Source of the DNA: CAJCJE01 sp963818685
GTDB lineage: Bacteria > Actinomycetota > Actinomycetes > Mycobacteriales > Pseudonocardiaceae
Reading direction: 5' to 3'
Assembly: GCA_963818685.1 (NCBI GenBank)
Contig: CAWFTJ010000002.1
Location: 186,001-250,000, forward strand
DNA length: 64,000 bases
Part shown: positions 41,323 to 51,429 of the stretch, piece after piece
How the letters are laid out: every line of letters starts with the position of its first letter
How positions within the stretch are numbered: position 1 is the stretch's first letter
Position numbers and translations under genes: made by a program
The notes under the pieces: model-generated
The model's database searches: none
Told to the model about the DNA's origin: nothing
What the model saw: only the letters and a program-made list of their open reading frames with translations

Positions 41323-43902
41323 GTGCCGGAGGACATCGAGCTGACCCCGATCCCACCACAGTCCCGAACCCCGCGATTCCAACCCGCCGAACCCGAACCC
41401 GCGCCGAGCGACGCGGCGATGCGCCGTGCCCTGCGCAGGGCGCGGGACGGTGCCGCGCTGGACGTCGCCGAGACCGGCGTGCTGCTGCACGCGCGCGGCG
41501 AACACCTCGACGATCTGCTCAGCGCCGCGGCCAGGGTCCGCGACGCGCACCTGACCGCAGAGGGGCGGCCGGGCATCGTCACCTACAGCCGCAAGGTTTT
41601 CATTCCGCTGACCCGCCTGTGCCGCGACCGTTGCCACTACTGCACGTTCGTCACGGTTCCGCACCGGGTGCCGGACGCCTACCTCGACCGCGACGAGGTG
41701 CTGGAGATCGCCAGGCAGGGTGCGGCGCTCGGCTGCAAGGAGGCCCTGTTCACCCTGGGCGACCGGCCGGAGGACCGGTGGCCGCAGGCCCGCGAATGGC
41801 TGGACGCGCGCGGCTATTCCTCCACAGTGGACTACCTGCGTTCGGTCGCCATCGCGGTGCTTGAGGAGACCGGCCTGCTGCCGCACCTCAACCCGGGCGT
41901 GCTCAGCTGGGAGGAACTGACCAGGCTGCGGCCGGTCGCGCCGAGCATGGGCATGATGCTGGAGACCACCGCCGAGCGGCTGTGGAGCGAGCAGGGCGCG
42001 CCGCACTACGGCAGCCCGGACAAGCAACCCGCGGTGCGGCTGCGCACGCTCACCGACGCCGGCCGGGTGAACATCCCGTTCACGACCGGGATCCTGATCG
42101 GCATCGGCGAGAACCTCACCGAACGAGCGGAGTCGATTCACGCGATCCGGCGAATTTCGCGGCAGTACGGGCACATCCAAGAGGTCATCGTGCAGAACTT
42201 CCGGGCCAAGCCGGACACGGCCATGCAGGCCATGCCCGACGCGGACCTGCACGACCTGGCCGCGACGATCGCGGTCACCCGGTTGCTGCTCGGCCCTGGC
42301 GTGAGCGTGCAGGCGCCACCGAACCTGGTCGGCGACGAGCACGAACTCATGCTGCGTGCCGGTATCGACGACTGGGGCGGCGTCTCCCCGCTCACCCCGG
42401 ACCACGTCAACCCGGAACGGCCGTGGCCCGACATCGATCGACTGGCCGAATGGACCGCCAGCACCGGATACACGCTGCGGGAGCGGCTCACCGTGTATCC
42501 GAGGTATGTCAAGGCCAATCGCGGCCAGTGGATCGACCTGCGGCTCGCCGAGCACGTGAACGCGCTTGCGGACGCGGAAACCGGGCTGGCGAACGAGCAC
42601 GCCACCGTTGTCGGGCGGGAGTGGCAGGAACCGGACGGCGGCCTGGAAACCGTGGGCCGCGCGGACCTGCACGAAAGCATCGACACCACCGGTCGCACCG
42701 AGGACAGGCGCAGCGACTTCGACTCGGTCTACGGCGACTGGGACGAACTGCGCACCCAACTCCCGACCGCGTTGAGCAGGCTGCCCGGCGACGTGCGCGA
42801 GGGCCTGCGCATCGCAGCGGACGATCCGGCCGCGCTGCTGGCGGAACGCAACGCGGACGCCGCGCTCGCGCTGCTCACCGCGGACGGCGACGCGCTGGAG
42901 GCGATGACAAGGCTGGCCGACGACCTGCGCGCCGATGTGGTCGGCGAGGACATCACCTACGTGGTCAACCGCAACATCAACTTCTCCAACGTCTGCTATG
43001 TCGGTTGTCGGTTCTGCGCATTCGCGCAACGGGAACGGGACGCCGACGCCTACCGGCTCTCCGTGTCCGAAGTGGCCGATCGCGCCGAACAGGCGTGGCG
43101 GGCCGGCGCGACCGAGGTGTGCATGCAGGGCGGGATCGACCCGGCCCTGCCGGTCACCTATTACGCGGACGTGGTGCGGGCGATCAAGCAACGCGTGCCC
43201 GGCATGCACGTGCACGCGTTCTCGCCGATGGAGATCGTGAGCGCCGCCGCGCGCGCCGGGGTGAGCGTCGAGGAGTGGCTGACCGACCTGCGCGACGCCG
43301 GCCTCGACACGATTCCCGGTACGGCGGCGGAAATCCTGGACGACGAGGTGCGCTGGGTGCTCACCAAGGGCAAACTGCCCTCGGCCACCTGGATCGAGGT
43401 GGTGTCCACCGCGCACCGGCTCGGCATCCGGTCCAGCAGCACCATGATGTACGGACACGTCGACCATCCAGGACACTGGCTCGGGCACCTGCGCACGCTG
43501 GCGCGGTTGCAGGACGAGACCGGCGGGCTCACCGAGTTCGTCGGCCTGCCTTTCGTGCACCGCAACGCACCGATCTACCTGGCCGGCGTCGCGCGTCCCG
43601 GACCGTCGCAAAGGGACAATCGAGCCGTGCATGCCATGGCGCGCCTCGCCCTGCACGGCCGGATCGACAACATCCAGTGCTCGTGGGTGAAACTCGGCGA
43701 CGAGCAGACCGCGGAACTGCTGCGTGGCGGTGCCAATGACATCGGCGGCACGCTGATGGAGGAGACGATCAGTCGGATGGCCGGGTCCGAACACGGCTCG
43801 TCGCGGACCGTCGAGGAACTCGCCGCGCTGGCCGAGTTGGCCGGTCGGCCGGCCCGGCAGCGGAGCACGACGTACGGCCGATTGCCGGTCCCGCAAGGCT
43901 GA
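41323..43902 (+). CDS. fbiC: FO synthase (CofG-CofH fusion), coenzyme F420 biosynthesis
   Basis: An 859-aa two-domain radical SAM enzyme that makes the deazaflavin FO from tyrosine and the uracil-derived precursor. Both halves carry a CX3CX2C cluster: CRDRCHYC near residue 99 (CofG half) and CYVGCRFC near residue 557 (CofH half). Length matches actinobacterial FbiC. GTG start at 41323 with an apparently leaderless promoter and tandem CRP-type sites upstream. Its presence shows that the organism makes F420. Confidence 0.97.
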   Translation: MPEDIELTPIPPQSRTPRFQPAEPEPAPSDAAMRRALRRARDGAALDVAETGVLLHARGEHLDDLLSAAARVRDAHLTAEGRPGIVTYSRKVFIPLTRLCRDRCHYCTFVTVPHRVPDAYLDRDEVLEIARQGAALGCKEALFTLGDRPEDRWPQAREWLDARGYSSTVDYLRSVAIAVLEETGLLPHLNPGVLSWEELTRLRPVAPSMGMMLETTAERLWSEQGAPHYGSPDKQPAVRLRTLTDAGRVNIPFTTGILIGIGENLTERAESIHAIRRISRQYGHIQEVIVQNFRAKPDTAMQAMPDADLHDLAATIAVTRLLLGPGVSVQAPPNLVGDEHELMLRAGIDDWGGVSPLTPDHVNPERPWPDIDRLAEWTASTGYTLRERLTVYPRYVKANRGQWIDLRLAEHVNALADAETGLANEHATVVGREWQEPDGGLETVGRADLHESIDTTGRTEDRRSDFDSVYGDWDELRTQLPTALSRLPGDVREGLRIAADDPAALLAERNADAALALLTADGDALEAMTRLADDLRADVVGEDITYVVNRNINFSNVCYVGCRFCAFAQRERDADAYRLSVSEVADRAEQAWRAGATEVCMQGGIDPALPVTYYADVVRAIKQRVPGMHVHAFSPMEIVSAAARAGVSVEEWLTDLRDAGLDTIPGTAAEILDDEVRWVLTKGKLPSATWIEVVSTAHRLGIRSSSTMMYGHVDHPGHWLGHLRTLARLQDETGGLTEFVGLPFVHRNAPIYLAGVARPGPSQRDNRAVHAMARLALHGRIDNIQCSWVKLGDEQTAELLRGGANDIGGTLMEETISRMAGSEHGSSRTVEELAALAELAGRPARQRSTTYGRLPVPQG

Positions 43903-44095
43903 ACCGGGCTGGGTCAGGGCGGCGAGAGCGGGGATGAAGAGCAGCTCGATCGGCCGTGAAGTCGATCACGTTACTCCGTTCGTCCCAACGGTCCCGATCG
44001 GACCTGGGCTTTCGCCGCCCCCGGTCGGCACCGCTTGACACTGTGGGTAGCTTTCGTTCCGGAGAAGTTCCGGTTCGGTCGCAGGAGGCGCGTGA

Positions 44096-44380
44096 ATGCG
44101 CAGCAAATCAGCTGCGGTGGTGCTTGTTCTTTCGAGCGTTGCCCTGCTGTTCGGGTTGACCAGCATGACCGCGTCGGCCGAGGCGACGGATTCGCCCGCC
44201 GAAGTCTCGATCCAGGCGGCTTCGTTCCCGATCGGTCTCACCGGGTTCTCGTCGATCGTCGTTGTGCTCGGCCTCGTCGGCCTCACCGTCGGGCTGACCA
44301 GGCTCGGTCGGCGCACGCGTGCCGCCAAGCGGGCAGCGGCCGCGGAGCGGGTCGAGCGGCCCGCGCGCACCTCCGCCTGA
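44096..44380 (+). CDS. Small membrane/secreted protein, unknown
   Basis: A 94-aa protein: N-terminal signal sequence or signal anchor (SAAVVLVLSSVALLFGL, possible cleavage at ASA), short Ser/Ala region, membrane segment (IGLTGFSSIVVVLGLVGLTV) and basic Arg/Ala tail. AGGAGG lies before the ATG. A TTGACA at 44036 may be its -35. It stops 21 bases before trpS. Confidence 0.65.
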   Translation: MRSKSAAVVLVLSSVALLFGLTSMTASAEATDSPAEVSIQAASFPIGLTGFSSIVVVLGLVGLTVGLTRLGRRTRAAKRAAAAERVERPARTSA

Positions 44381-44401
44381 GGCCCTGCGACAATCGAAGG
44401 C

Positions 44402-45433
44402 GTGTCGAGCCCGTCGCAGTCCGAAGCGCCAGCAAGGCGATCCAGGGTGCTCTCCGGCATCCAGCCGACCGCTGACTCGTTCCACCTCGGCAACTACCTC
44501 GGCGCGGTGCGGCAGTGGGTCGCCATGCAGGACACGCACGAGACGTTCTACTGCGTCGTCGACCTGCACGCGATCACCGTCGAGCAGGACCCGAAGCTGC
44601 TCCGCAAGCGCACCAGGGTCTCCGCGGCGCAACTGCTCGCGCTGGGCATCGACCCGGAGCGCGCCACCCTGTTCGTGCAGAGTCACGTGCCCGAGCACGC
44701 GCAGCTGAGCTGGGTGATGGAGTGCATCGCCGGGTTCGGCGAGGCGAGCCGGATGACGCAGTTCAAGGACAAGTCCACCCGGCAGAGCACCGAGCACGTC
44801 AGCGTCGGCCTGTTCACCTACCCGATCCTCCAGGCCGCGGACATCCTGCTGTACCAGGCGAACCAGGTCCCGGTCGGCGAGGACCAGCGCCAGCACCTCG
44901 AACTCACCCGCGACCTGGCGCAGCGGTTCAACTCGCGCTACGGCCGCACGTTCACGGTGCCCGAGGTGTACATCGTCAAGGACACCGCCAAGATCTACGA
45001 CCTGCAGGACCCGACGGCCAAGATGAGCAAGTCCGTCCCAGCGGGCGTCATCGACCTGCTCGCGCCGGTTTCGGCGTCCGCGAAGAAGTTCCGCTCCGCC
45101 GTGACGGACACCGAGCGGGAGATCCGCCACGACCCGGAGCACAAGCCTGGCATCTCGAATCTGCTTGTCATCTACTCGACGCTCACCGGGCGGCCCATCG
45201 CCGACCTTGAGGCCGAGTACGAGGGCAAGGGCTACGGCGACCTGAAGAAGGACATCGGGGACGTTTTCGCCGAGTTCGTCACGCCGGTCCAGCAACGCGT
45301 GCAGGGGTACCTGGACGACCCGGCCGAACTGGACAAGATCCTGGCCGCCGGCGCGGCACGCGCCCGCGAGGTCGCCACCCGCACCCTGGCCAGGGCCTAC
45401 GACCGGATCGGGTTCCTCCCCCCGACCAGTTGA
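44402..45433 (+). CDS. trpS: Tryptophanyl-tRNA synthetase
   Basis: A 343-aa class I aminoacyl-tRNA synthetase. GIQPTADSFHLGNYLGA contains the HIGH-like HLGN near residue 28. KMSKS (AKMSKSVP) lies near residue 206. FGEASRMTQFKDKS and DILLYQANQVPVGEDQRQH are typical TrpRS segments. GTG start; no T-box or attenuator was recognised upstream. It is followed by a YihY-type gene, the arrangement common in this order. Confidence 0.97.
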   Translation: MSSPSQSEAPARRSRVLSGIQPTADSFHLGNYLGAVRQWVAMQDTHETFYCVVDLHAITVEQDPKLLRKRTRVSAAQLLALGIDPERATLFVQSHVPEHAQLSWVMECIAGFGEASRMTQFKDKSTRQSTEHVSVGLFTYPILQAADILLYQANQVPVGEDQRQHLELTRDLAQRFNSRYGRTFTVPEVYIVKDTAKIYDLQDPTAKMSKSVPAGVIDLLAPVSASAKKFRSAVTDTEREIRHDPEHKPGISNLLVIYSTLTGRPIADLEAEYEGKGYGDLKKDIGDVFAEFVTPVQQRVQGYLDDPAELDKILAAGAARAREVATRTLARAYDRIGFLPPTS

Positions 45434-45507
45434 ACCCCGACCAGTTGAATCTCGGCCAGCTGAACACTCCTCGCGTTGCGGGGTGTGCCGGCGCTGGTTA
45501 ACGTCCA

Positions 45508-46518
45508 GTGGTGGCGGACAAAACCTCCCGCGTAGCGGTGCTGCGGGCCAGATACCCGTGGCTGGATCACCTGATGCGGGCGAACGAGTCGTTCACCGAC
45601 AACCACGGCAACCACTACGCGGCCGCGATCACGTACTTCAGCGTGCTGTCGCTGGTGCCGATCCTGATGGTCGCGTTCGCGGTCGCCAGCTTCGTGCTCG
45701 CGCACGAGCCAAGCGTGCTCAACCAGTTGCAGGCCGACATCGCCAAACAGGTGCCCGGTGCGCTCGGCAAGACCATCTCCACGACGATCCAGGGCGCGAT
45801 CGCCGCGCGGAGCGCTGTCGGCATCGTCGGCCTCATCGGCGCGCTGTACTCGGGTGTCGGCTGGATGACCAACCTGCGCGACGCGCTGACCGCCCAGTGG
45901 GGCATGGAAAAGCAGCGGCTGCCGATGATCCCGACCCTGGTCAAGGATTTGCTCTCGCTGATAGGGCTCGGCCTTGCGCTGGTGGTCTCCTTCGCGATCA
46001 CCGCGGCCGGCACGGGCCTTGGCACCACGCTGCTGCGCCTTGCCGGCCTCGCAGACACCGGCTGGGCCAAGACGCTGCTCGTGGCGCTCACCATCGTGCT
46101 GGCCATCGCAGCGGACTTCCTGGTGTTCCTCTGGGTGATCTCGCGGCTGCCGAGGGAACCAGTGAGCGCGCGCAGTGCGGTGCGTGGCGCGCTGGCCGCG
46201 GCGATCGGGTTCGAGGTGCTCAAGCAGGTCGCCACGATCCTGTTGAAGTCGGCGACGAGTTCGCCGACCGCGACCGTGTTCGGGCCGGTGATCGGGCTGC
46301 TGGTGTTCGCGAACCTGGTGTCCCGGTTCCTGCTCTACATCACCGCGTGGACCGCGACCGCGCGCGAGAACCAGCTGCGGCGTCCCGCTCCGGTCACCGC
46401 ACCGACCGTGATCCAGCCGGTGGTGGAGGTGCGCAGGGGCGTCGCGCCCGCGTTCGCGGCTGGCCTGTTCGCGATGGGCACGTTGGCGGGTGTCGCCCTG
46501 CGCCGCAGACGGAACTGA
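45508..46518 (+). CDS. YihY/YhjD/BrkB family inner membrane protein
   Basis: A 336-aa protein with six membrane segments. It begins RANESFTDNHGNHYAAAITYFSVLSLVPILM, the family signature, and has FLVFLWVISRLPREPVSARSAVRGA in the middle. YhjD-type members lie downstream of trpS in mycobacteria and have been linked to lipid or LPS transport, without firm proof. The basic C-terminus ends LRRRRN. Two adjacent GTG codons (45508, 45511) are both possible starts. Confidence 0.88.
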   Translation: MVADKTSRVAVLRARYPWLDHLMRANESFTDNHGNHYAAAITYFSVLSLVPILMVAFAVASFVLAHEPSVLNQLQADIAKQVPGALGKTISTTIQGAIAARSAVGIVGLIGALYSGVGWMTNLRDALTAQWGMEKQRLPMIPTLVKDLLSLIGLGLALVVSFAITAAGTGLGTTLLRLAGLADTGWAKTLLVALTIVLAIAADFLVFLWVISRLPREPVSARSAVRGALAAAIGFEVLKQVATILLKSATSSPTATVFGPVIGLLVFANLVSRFLLYITAWTATARENQLRRPAPVTAPTVIQPVVEVRRGVAPAFAAGLFAMGTLAGVALRRRRN

Positions 46519-46536
46519 AGGGCCCGGACGGCTCTG

Positions 46537-46587
46537 CTGAGGCTTATTGGAGACTGAGGCTTATTGGAGACTGAGGCTTATTGGAGT
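46537..46587. repeat. Three tandem copies of a 17-bp unit
   Basis: CTGAGGCTTATTGGAGA repeats at 46537-46553 and 46554-46570, with a third copy (last base changed) at 46571-46587. The third copy contains the TAA stop of the carboxypeptidase gene on the minus strand, and the array fills the gap between the convergent genes. Confidence 0.92.
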
Positions 46588-48080
46588 CGGCCGAAGACCT
46601 CGGTCGTGTCGCCGGAGTTGTCGGTGCCGGTGTCGGTGCTGGGCTGCTTGGGCATCGGCCGTTTCCGCTGCGGCATTTCCGCGAACGCCTCGTCGACAGC
46701 GGCCCAACTGGCCGTGTCCCCGAGCGTGCTCTGCGGCTCTGGGGTCGCTGCCACGTTCGCTGCCCTTGCCGCGCGTTTCTTCTTGGCCGCCCTGCGGCGC
46801 AGCACCAACGCGAAGATCAGCAGCATGGCAAGGCCGGCCAGGATGGTCAGCGGCTTGCCGACCGTGCCGAACGGCGAAATCGGGTCGTCCGGGGTTCGCG
46901 CGGCGGCTGCTGTGACCTTTGTGGATTTGTCCTTTGTGGACGCCGCAGTCGTGCTCGCCCTGGCGGCCGACGGGTTGGCGTCGACGACCTGACCGACCGG
47001 CGGTAGCTTCGCGGCGTCCAACTGGAAGCCGTAGTCGAGCAGCTCGGTCGCGTTCTTGTACACGCCGGGCAGGTTGTTCGAGTTGTGCATCATGATCAGT
47101 GCGACCCGGTGGCCGTTCTGCTCGGCCGCGTCGGCGTAGGTGTGCTGGGCGTCGCTGGTGAAGCCGGTCTTGCCGCCGATCTCGCCGGGGTACTTGGCCG
47201 AGTACTCGCCCATCAGCAGCGAGTTCTCGTTGGTGACCGGCACGGCGGGCCGGCCGTTGGACGCCGGCAGCGTCAGCGTCTTCGTCTGCACGGCCGTTGA
47301 GATGATCTGGTTGGCCATGGCCGCGCGGAAGATCACCGCGAGGTCGTAGGCGGACGCGGACATGCCGGGCCCGTCGAGCCCGGAAGGGGTGGCCGCCCTG
47401 GTGTCCAGCGCGCCGAGCTGCCTGGCCAGCTCGTCCATCTTCTGCGTCGCCGATGGCAGACCGCCGAGCGCGGTGGCCAGCGCGTAGGCGACGTCGTTGC
47501 CGGACTTCATCAGCAGCGCGTCGATCAGGTCGGTGACCGGATACGCGGCGCCGGGCAGGATGCCGACCCGGGTGGGCGGCTGGTTGGCGTCGTCCTGGGT
47601 CGCGGTGACGGTGCTGTTCGGGTTGAGCTGCCTGGTCACCACCAGCGAGAGCAGCAGCTTGATCAGCGACGCAGGCCGTTCTCGCGCGTGCGGGTCCTTG
47701 GCGGCGAGAACCGCGCCGGTGTCCAGGTCTTCCAGCAGCCAGGAGTCCGCGTCGACGTCGGTCGGCGCGGCCGGCGCTCCCGCCGGCACGATCACGCCGC
47801 ACTCGCCCAGTTGGGCGCCGCCGACCGGAGTGGCAGGCACGGGCAGCGGTGCGGGCGTCGCCTGGCCGGGCGCCGGCTGCTCCGAGGTGTCGACCGGCGG
47901 GGGCGGGGTCACGTGGTCGGGGCAGGTCGAGGAGGCGGGGGTCGTCGCGTTGTTGGTCATCGTCGGGGTCGACGGTTTCTTGGCGGCGTCCGCGACGCCC
48001 ACCGTTCCCGTCAGCGTGACGACCAGTGCACACAACGTGAGGGCAACAGCCGACAGCGGTGTCCGGGCATAGGGGCGCAC
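46578..48080 (-). CDS. D-alanyl-D-alanine carboxypeptidase (S11 family)
   Basis: A 500-aa penicillin-binding protein that trims the terminal D-Ala of peptidoglycan stem peptides. Signal peptide at 1-32 (ending VGVADAA), a Pro/Thr-rich spacer to about 105, then the catalytic domain: S138-L-I-K141, KSGN near 193, and GGKTGFT near 295. A C-terminal membrane segment (LTILAGLAMLLIFALVL) and a basic cytoplasmic tail follow, so it is anchored at both ends. GTG start. DacB-type in mycobacterial naming, but orthology was not established. Confidence 0.92.
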   Translation of the reverse strand: MRPYARTPLSAVALTLCALVVTLTGTVGVADAAKKPSTPTMTNNATTPASSTCPDHVTPPPPVDTSEQPAPGQATPAPLPVPATPVGGAQLGECGVIVPAGAPAAPTDVDADSWLLEDLDTGAVLAAKDPHARERPASLIKLLLSLVVTRQLNPNSTVTATQDDANQPPTRVGILPGAAYPVTDLIDALLMKSGNDVAYALATALGGLPSATQKMDELARQLGALDTRAATPSGLDGPGMSASAYDLAVIFRAAMANQIISTAVQTKTLTLPASNGRPAVPVTNENSLLMGEYSAKYPGEIGGKTGFTSDAQHTYADAAEQNGHRVALIMMHNSNNLPGVYKNATELLDYGFQLDAAKLPPVGQVVDANPSAARASTTAASTKDKSTKVTAAAARTPDDPISPFGTVGKPLTILAGLAMLLIFALVLRRRAAKKKRAARAANVAATPEPQSTLGDTASWAAVDEAFAEMPQRKRPMPKQPSTDTGTDNSGDTTEVFGRLQ

Positions 48081-48141
48081 TGAGGCAGGTTAGTTGAACC
48101 CTGATTGCGTACTGACACCCGCCAGCACGGATACTGAGCGG

Positions 48142-48429
48142 GTGACCGCCGAAACACGCATGACCAGGCCGAGCGGTGCAATGCGCGTTTCGCGCCCGAT
48201 CGGGTGGTTCATGGTCGTGTTCGGCGTCTGGTCCTGGGTGATCTGGCCGACGTTCATGGTGAACATCTCGCAGGACCCCAGGTCATGGGGGCCGACCGGC
48301 GGCATGACCGCGTTCTTCACCGTGCACCTGGTGATCGCGGTCGTCTCGTTCATCTGCGGCACCGCGTTCGGCGTGATCGGCATCCGAGCCATGCTCGCCT
48401 TCCGCCGCGTGGCTACCGACCGTAACTAG
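48142..48429 (+). CDS. Small two-span membrane protein
   Basis: A 95-aa protein with two membrane segments (about 18-38 and 58-80; IGWFMVVFGVWSWVIWPTFM and VIAVVSFICGTAFGVIGI). The GTG at 48142 is preferred; GATACT 7 bases upstream looks like a -10, suggesting a leaderless mRNA. Divergent from the carboxypeptidase gene by 61 bases. No family recognised. Confidence 0.7.
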   Translation: MTAETRMTRPSGAMRVSRPIGWFMVVFGVWSWVIWPTFMVNISQDPRSWGPTGGMTAFFTVHLVIAVVSFICGTAFGVIGIRAMLAFRRVATDRN

Positions 48430-48454
48430 ACGATCAGCCGCAGTCGTCGGCTGC

Positions 48455-49234
48455 TCAGAAGCGCTTGAACAGCAGGGCGCGCTTGACCTCCTGGATCGCC
48501 TTGGTGACCTGGATGCCGCGCGGGCAGGCTTCTGTGCAGTTGAACGTGGTCCGGCAGCGCCACACGCCCTCGGCGTCGTTGAGGATGTCCAGCCGTTCCT
48601 CGGCGCCCTCGTCGCGAGAATCGAAGATGAACCGGTGCGCGTTCACGAACGACGCGGGGCCGAAGTAAGTGCCCTCCGACCAGTACACCGGGCAGGACGT
48701 GGTGCAGCAGGCGCACAGGATGCACTTGGTGGTGTCGTCGAAGCGGGCGCGGTCGGCCTGGGACTGGATGCGTTCCCTGGTCGGCTCGTTGCCGTAGGTG
48801 ATCAGGTACGGCTTGACCGCGCGGTACGCCTCGAAGAACGGCTCCATGTCCACGATCAGGTCCTTGAGCACCTTCAACCCTTTGATGGGCTCGATGGTGA
48901 TCGTGGTGTGCTTGCCCCTGGCGAGCAGGTCGCGCACCAGCACCTTGCAGGACAACCGGTTCACGCCGTTGATCCGCATGGCGTCCGAGCCGCACACGCC
49001 GTGCGCGCAGGAGCGGCGGAAGCTCAGCGTGCCGTCGATGTACCACTTGACGTAGTGCAGCAGGTTCAGCACCCGGTCGGTGGGCAGCGCGGGCACGTCG
49101 AAGGACTCCCACACCGGCTCGTCGGAGACCTCCGGGTTGAACCGGTGGATCTTCACCGTGACGGTCATGGCGCCCTCCGGAACCGGAGGCTCGTTGCCTC
49201 GGATGCCGGTCTGGGGCTCGGCGGTCGCGGTCAT
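48455..49234 (-). CDS. sdhB: Succinate dehydrogenase iron-sulfur subunit
   Basis: A 259-aa subunit passing electrons from SdhA to quinone. The 2Fe-2S ligands are in RRSCAHGVCGSDAM, the 4Fe-4S ligands in CILCACCTTSCPVYW and the 3Fe-4S/4Fe-4S closing ligands in CTEACPRGIQVTKAI. The ATG at 49234 overlaps the sdhA stop (ATGA). Last gene of sdhCDAB. It lies outside the frameshifted patch and is intact. Confidence 0.97.
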   Translation of the reverse strand: MTATAEPQTGIRGNEPPVPEGAMTVTVKIHRFNPEVSDEPVWESFDVPALPTDRVLNLLHYVKWYIDGTLSFRRSCAHGVCGSDAMRINGVNRLSCKVLVRDLLARGKHTTITIEPIKGLKVLKDLIVDMEPFFEAYRAVKPYLITYGNEPTRERIQSQADRARFDDTTKCILCACCTTSCPVYWSEGTYFGPASFVNAHRFIFDSRDEGAEERLDILNDAEGVWRCRTTFNCTEACPRGIQVTKAIQEVKRALLFKRF

Positions 49235-50986
49235 CAGTACTTCCGCTCCATCGGCTCGTAACGGGTCTGGACGACGGGCTTGTAGTCCAACCGGATATCG
49301 GCGGTCAGGCCGTCGCCCATCTTGTACGCCATGGTGTGGCGCATGAAGTTCACGTCGTCGCGGGTCGGGTAGTCCTCGCGGGCGTGGCCGCCGCGCGACT
49401 CCTTGCGAGCGATCGCGCCGGTCACCAGGACCTCCGCGAGTTCCAGCAGGAAGCCCAGCTCGACGGCTTCCAGCAGGTCGGTGTTGAACCGCTTGCCCTT
49501 GTCGTGCACCGAGATGTGCGCGTAACGCTCCTTGAGTGCCTGCACGTCGTGCAGGGCCTGCTTGAGCGTCTCCTCGGTGCGGTACACCGACGCGTTGGCG
49601 TCCATGGTCTGCTGCAACGCCGACCGGATGTCCGCGACCCGCTCGTTGCCGTGCTCGGAGAGCAGGTTGGCCAGCTGCTCGTCGACCACCTTGGTCGGGT
49701 CTTCTGGCAGGTCGACATGCTCGTGGTTGGCCGCGTACTCGGCGGCGGCGATGCCGGCGCGGCGGCCGAACACGTTGATGTCCAGCAGCGAGTTGGTGCC
49801 GAGCCGGTTCGAGCCGTGCACGGAAACACAGGCGCACTCACCGGCCGCGTACAGGCCGGGGATCACGTTCTCGTTGTCCCGCAACACCTCGCCGTGCACG
49901 TTGGTGGGAATCCCGCCCATCACGTAGTGGCAGGTCGGGAACACCGGCACCGGCTCCTTGACCGGGTCGACGCCAAGGTAGGTGCGGGAGAACTCGGTGA
50001 TGTCGGGCAGCTTGCTCTCCAGCACCTCCTCACCGAGGTGGGTGACGTCGAGCAGCACGTAGTCCTTGTTCGGGCCCGCGCCGCGGCCCTCGCGCACCTC
50101 AAGCACCATCGACCGAGCCACGATGTCGCGCGGGGCGAGGTCCTTGATGGTCGGGGCGTAGCGCTCCATGAACCGCTCGCCATCGGCGTTGCGCAGGATG
50201 CCGCCCTCGCCGCGGACCGCCTCGGAGATGAGGATGCCGAGGCCGGCGAGGCCGGTCGGATGGAACTGGAAGAACTCCATGTCCTCCAGCGGCAGGCCCT
50301 TGCGGAAGATGATGCCGAGGCCGTCGCCGGTGAGCGTGTGCGCGTTGGACGTGGTCTTGAAGATCTTGCCGGAGCCGCCGGTGGCGAAGATGACCGCCTT
50401 GGCCTGGAACACGTGGATCTCGCCGGTGGCCAGCTCGTAGGCGACGACACCGACTGGCGACCGGTGCCGTCCGGGGTCTCGTTCAGGCACAGGTCGAGCA
50501 CGTAGTACTCGTCGAAGAACTCGATGCCCTGCTTGACGCAGTTCTGGTAGAGGGTCTGCAGGATCATGTGGCCGGTGCGGTCGGCCGCGAAGCAGGCCCG
50601 GCGGACCGCGGCCTTGCCGTGGTCGCGGGTGTGGCCGCCGAAGCGCCGCTGGTCGATCTTGCCTTCCGGGGTCCGGTTGAACGGCAGGCCCATCTTCTCC
50701 AGGTCGAGGACGGCGTCGATGGCCTCCTTGCACATGATCTCGGCGGCGTCCTGGTCGACCAGGTAGTCACCGCCCTTGATCGTGTCGAAGTTGTGCCACT
50801 CCCAGTTGTCCTCTTCGACGTTCGCCAGCGCGGCGCACATGCCGCCCTGGGCGGCGCCGGTGTGCGAACGGGTCGGGTAGAGCTTGGTCAGCACCGCGGT
50901 CCTCGCCCTGGGCCGGACTCGATCGCGGCGCGCATGCCGGCGCCGCCGGCCCCGACGATCACCACGTCGTACTTGTGGAACTGCAT
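49234..50986 (-). CDS. sdhA: Succinate dehydrogenase flavoprotein subunit, two frameshifts in this sequence
   Basis: The catalytic FAD subunit. The start is the ATG at 50986 (MQFHKYDVVIVGAGGAGMRA, FAD-binding glycine motif). The frame breaks near 50,920 and resumes as VLTKLYPTRSHTGAAQGG, which holds the FAD-linking His. It breaks again near 50,460 in the NETPDGTG region and continues as SPVGVVAYELATGEIHVF to the end (RYEPMERKY). Restoring both gives an ordinary SdhA of about 583 aa. The gene is almost surely intact in the organism, since it is the only sdh set visible and the whole patch to 55.7 kb has similar errors. Confidence 0.9.
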
Positions 50987-51002
50987 TACCGCTCTTTTCA
51001 GG

Positions 51003-51429
51003 TCAGTCGGTGGCGATGTTCGGGTCGAAGGTGAAGATCACGAACGTGCCCAGCGCCAGGATCAGCACCGATCGACACGTAGAGCAGGATCTTCAGCCAG
51101 AACCGGGTGGTGTCCTTGGTGGCGTAGTCGTTGATCACCGTGCGCAGGCCGTTGGTGCCGTGGATCTCGGCGAGCCAGAGCATGGACAGGTCCCAGAACT
51201 GCCAGAACGGCGAGGACCAGCGACCGGCCACGAACGCGAAGTTGATCCGCTGCACGCCGCCGTCCAGCATGTTCATGATGAGCAGGTGCCCGAGCACCAG
51301 CACGACCAGCAGCAGGCCCGAGACGCGCATGAACAGCCAACTGTAGAGCTCGAAGTTGCTGCGCCGGGCGGCAGGACGGCGTCGCGAGCGCGGTGCCGCG
51401 ATGGTGGGGGCAGAGCCGAGGGTCGTCAT
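51003..51429 (-). CDS. sdhD: Succinate dehydrogenase membrane anchor subunit D, one frameshift
   Basis: A hydrophobic anchor of about 141 aa with three membrane helices (SWLFMRVSGLLLVVLVLGHL, FWQFWDLSMLWLAEIHGTNGLR and the last helix). One extra base near 51,071 breaks the third helix. Removing it restores SMVLILALGTFVIFTF and a TGA at 51003-51005. The ATG at 51429 shares a base with the sdhC stop (TGATG). The His in LLVVLVLGHLLIM is a likely haem ligand. Confidence 0.85.
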
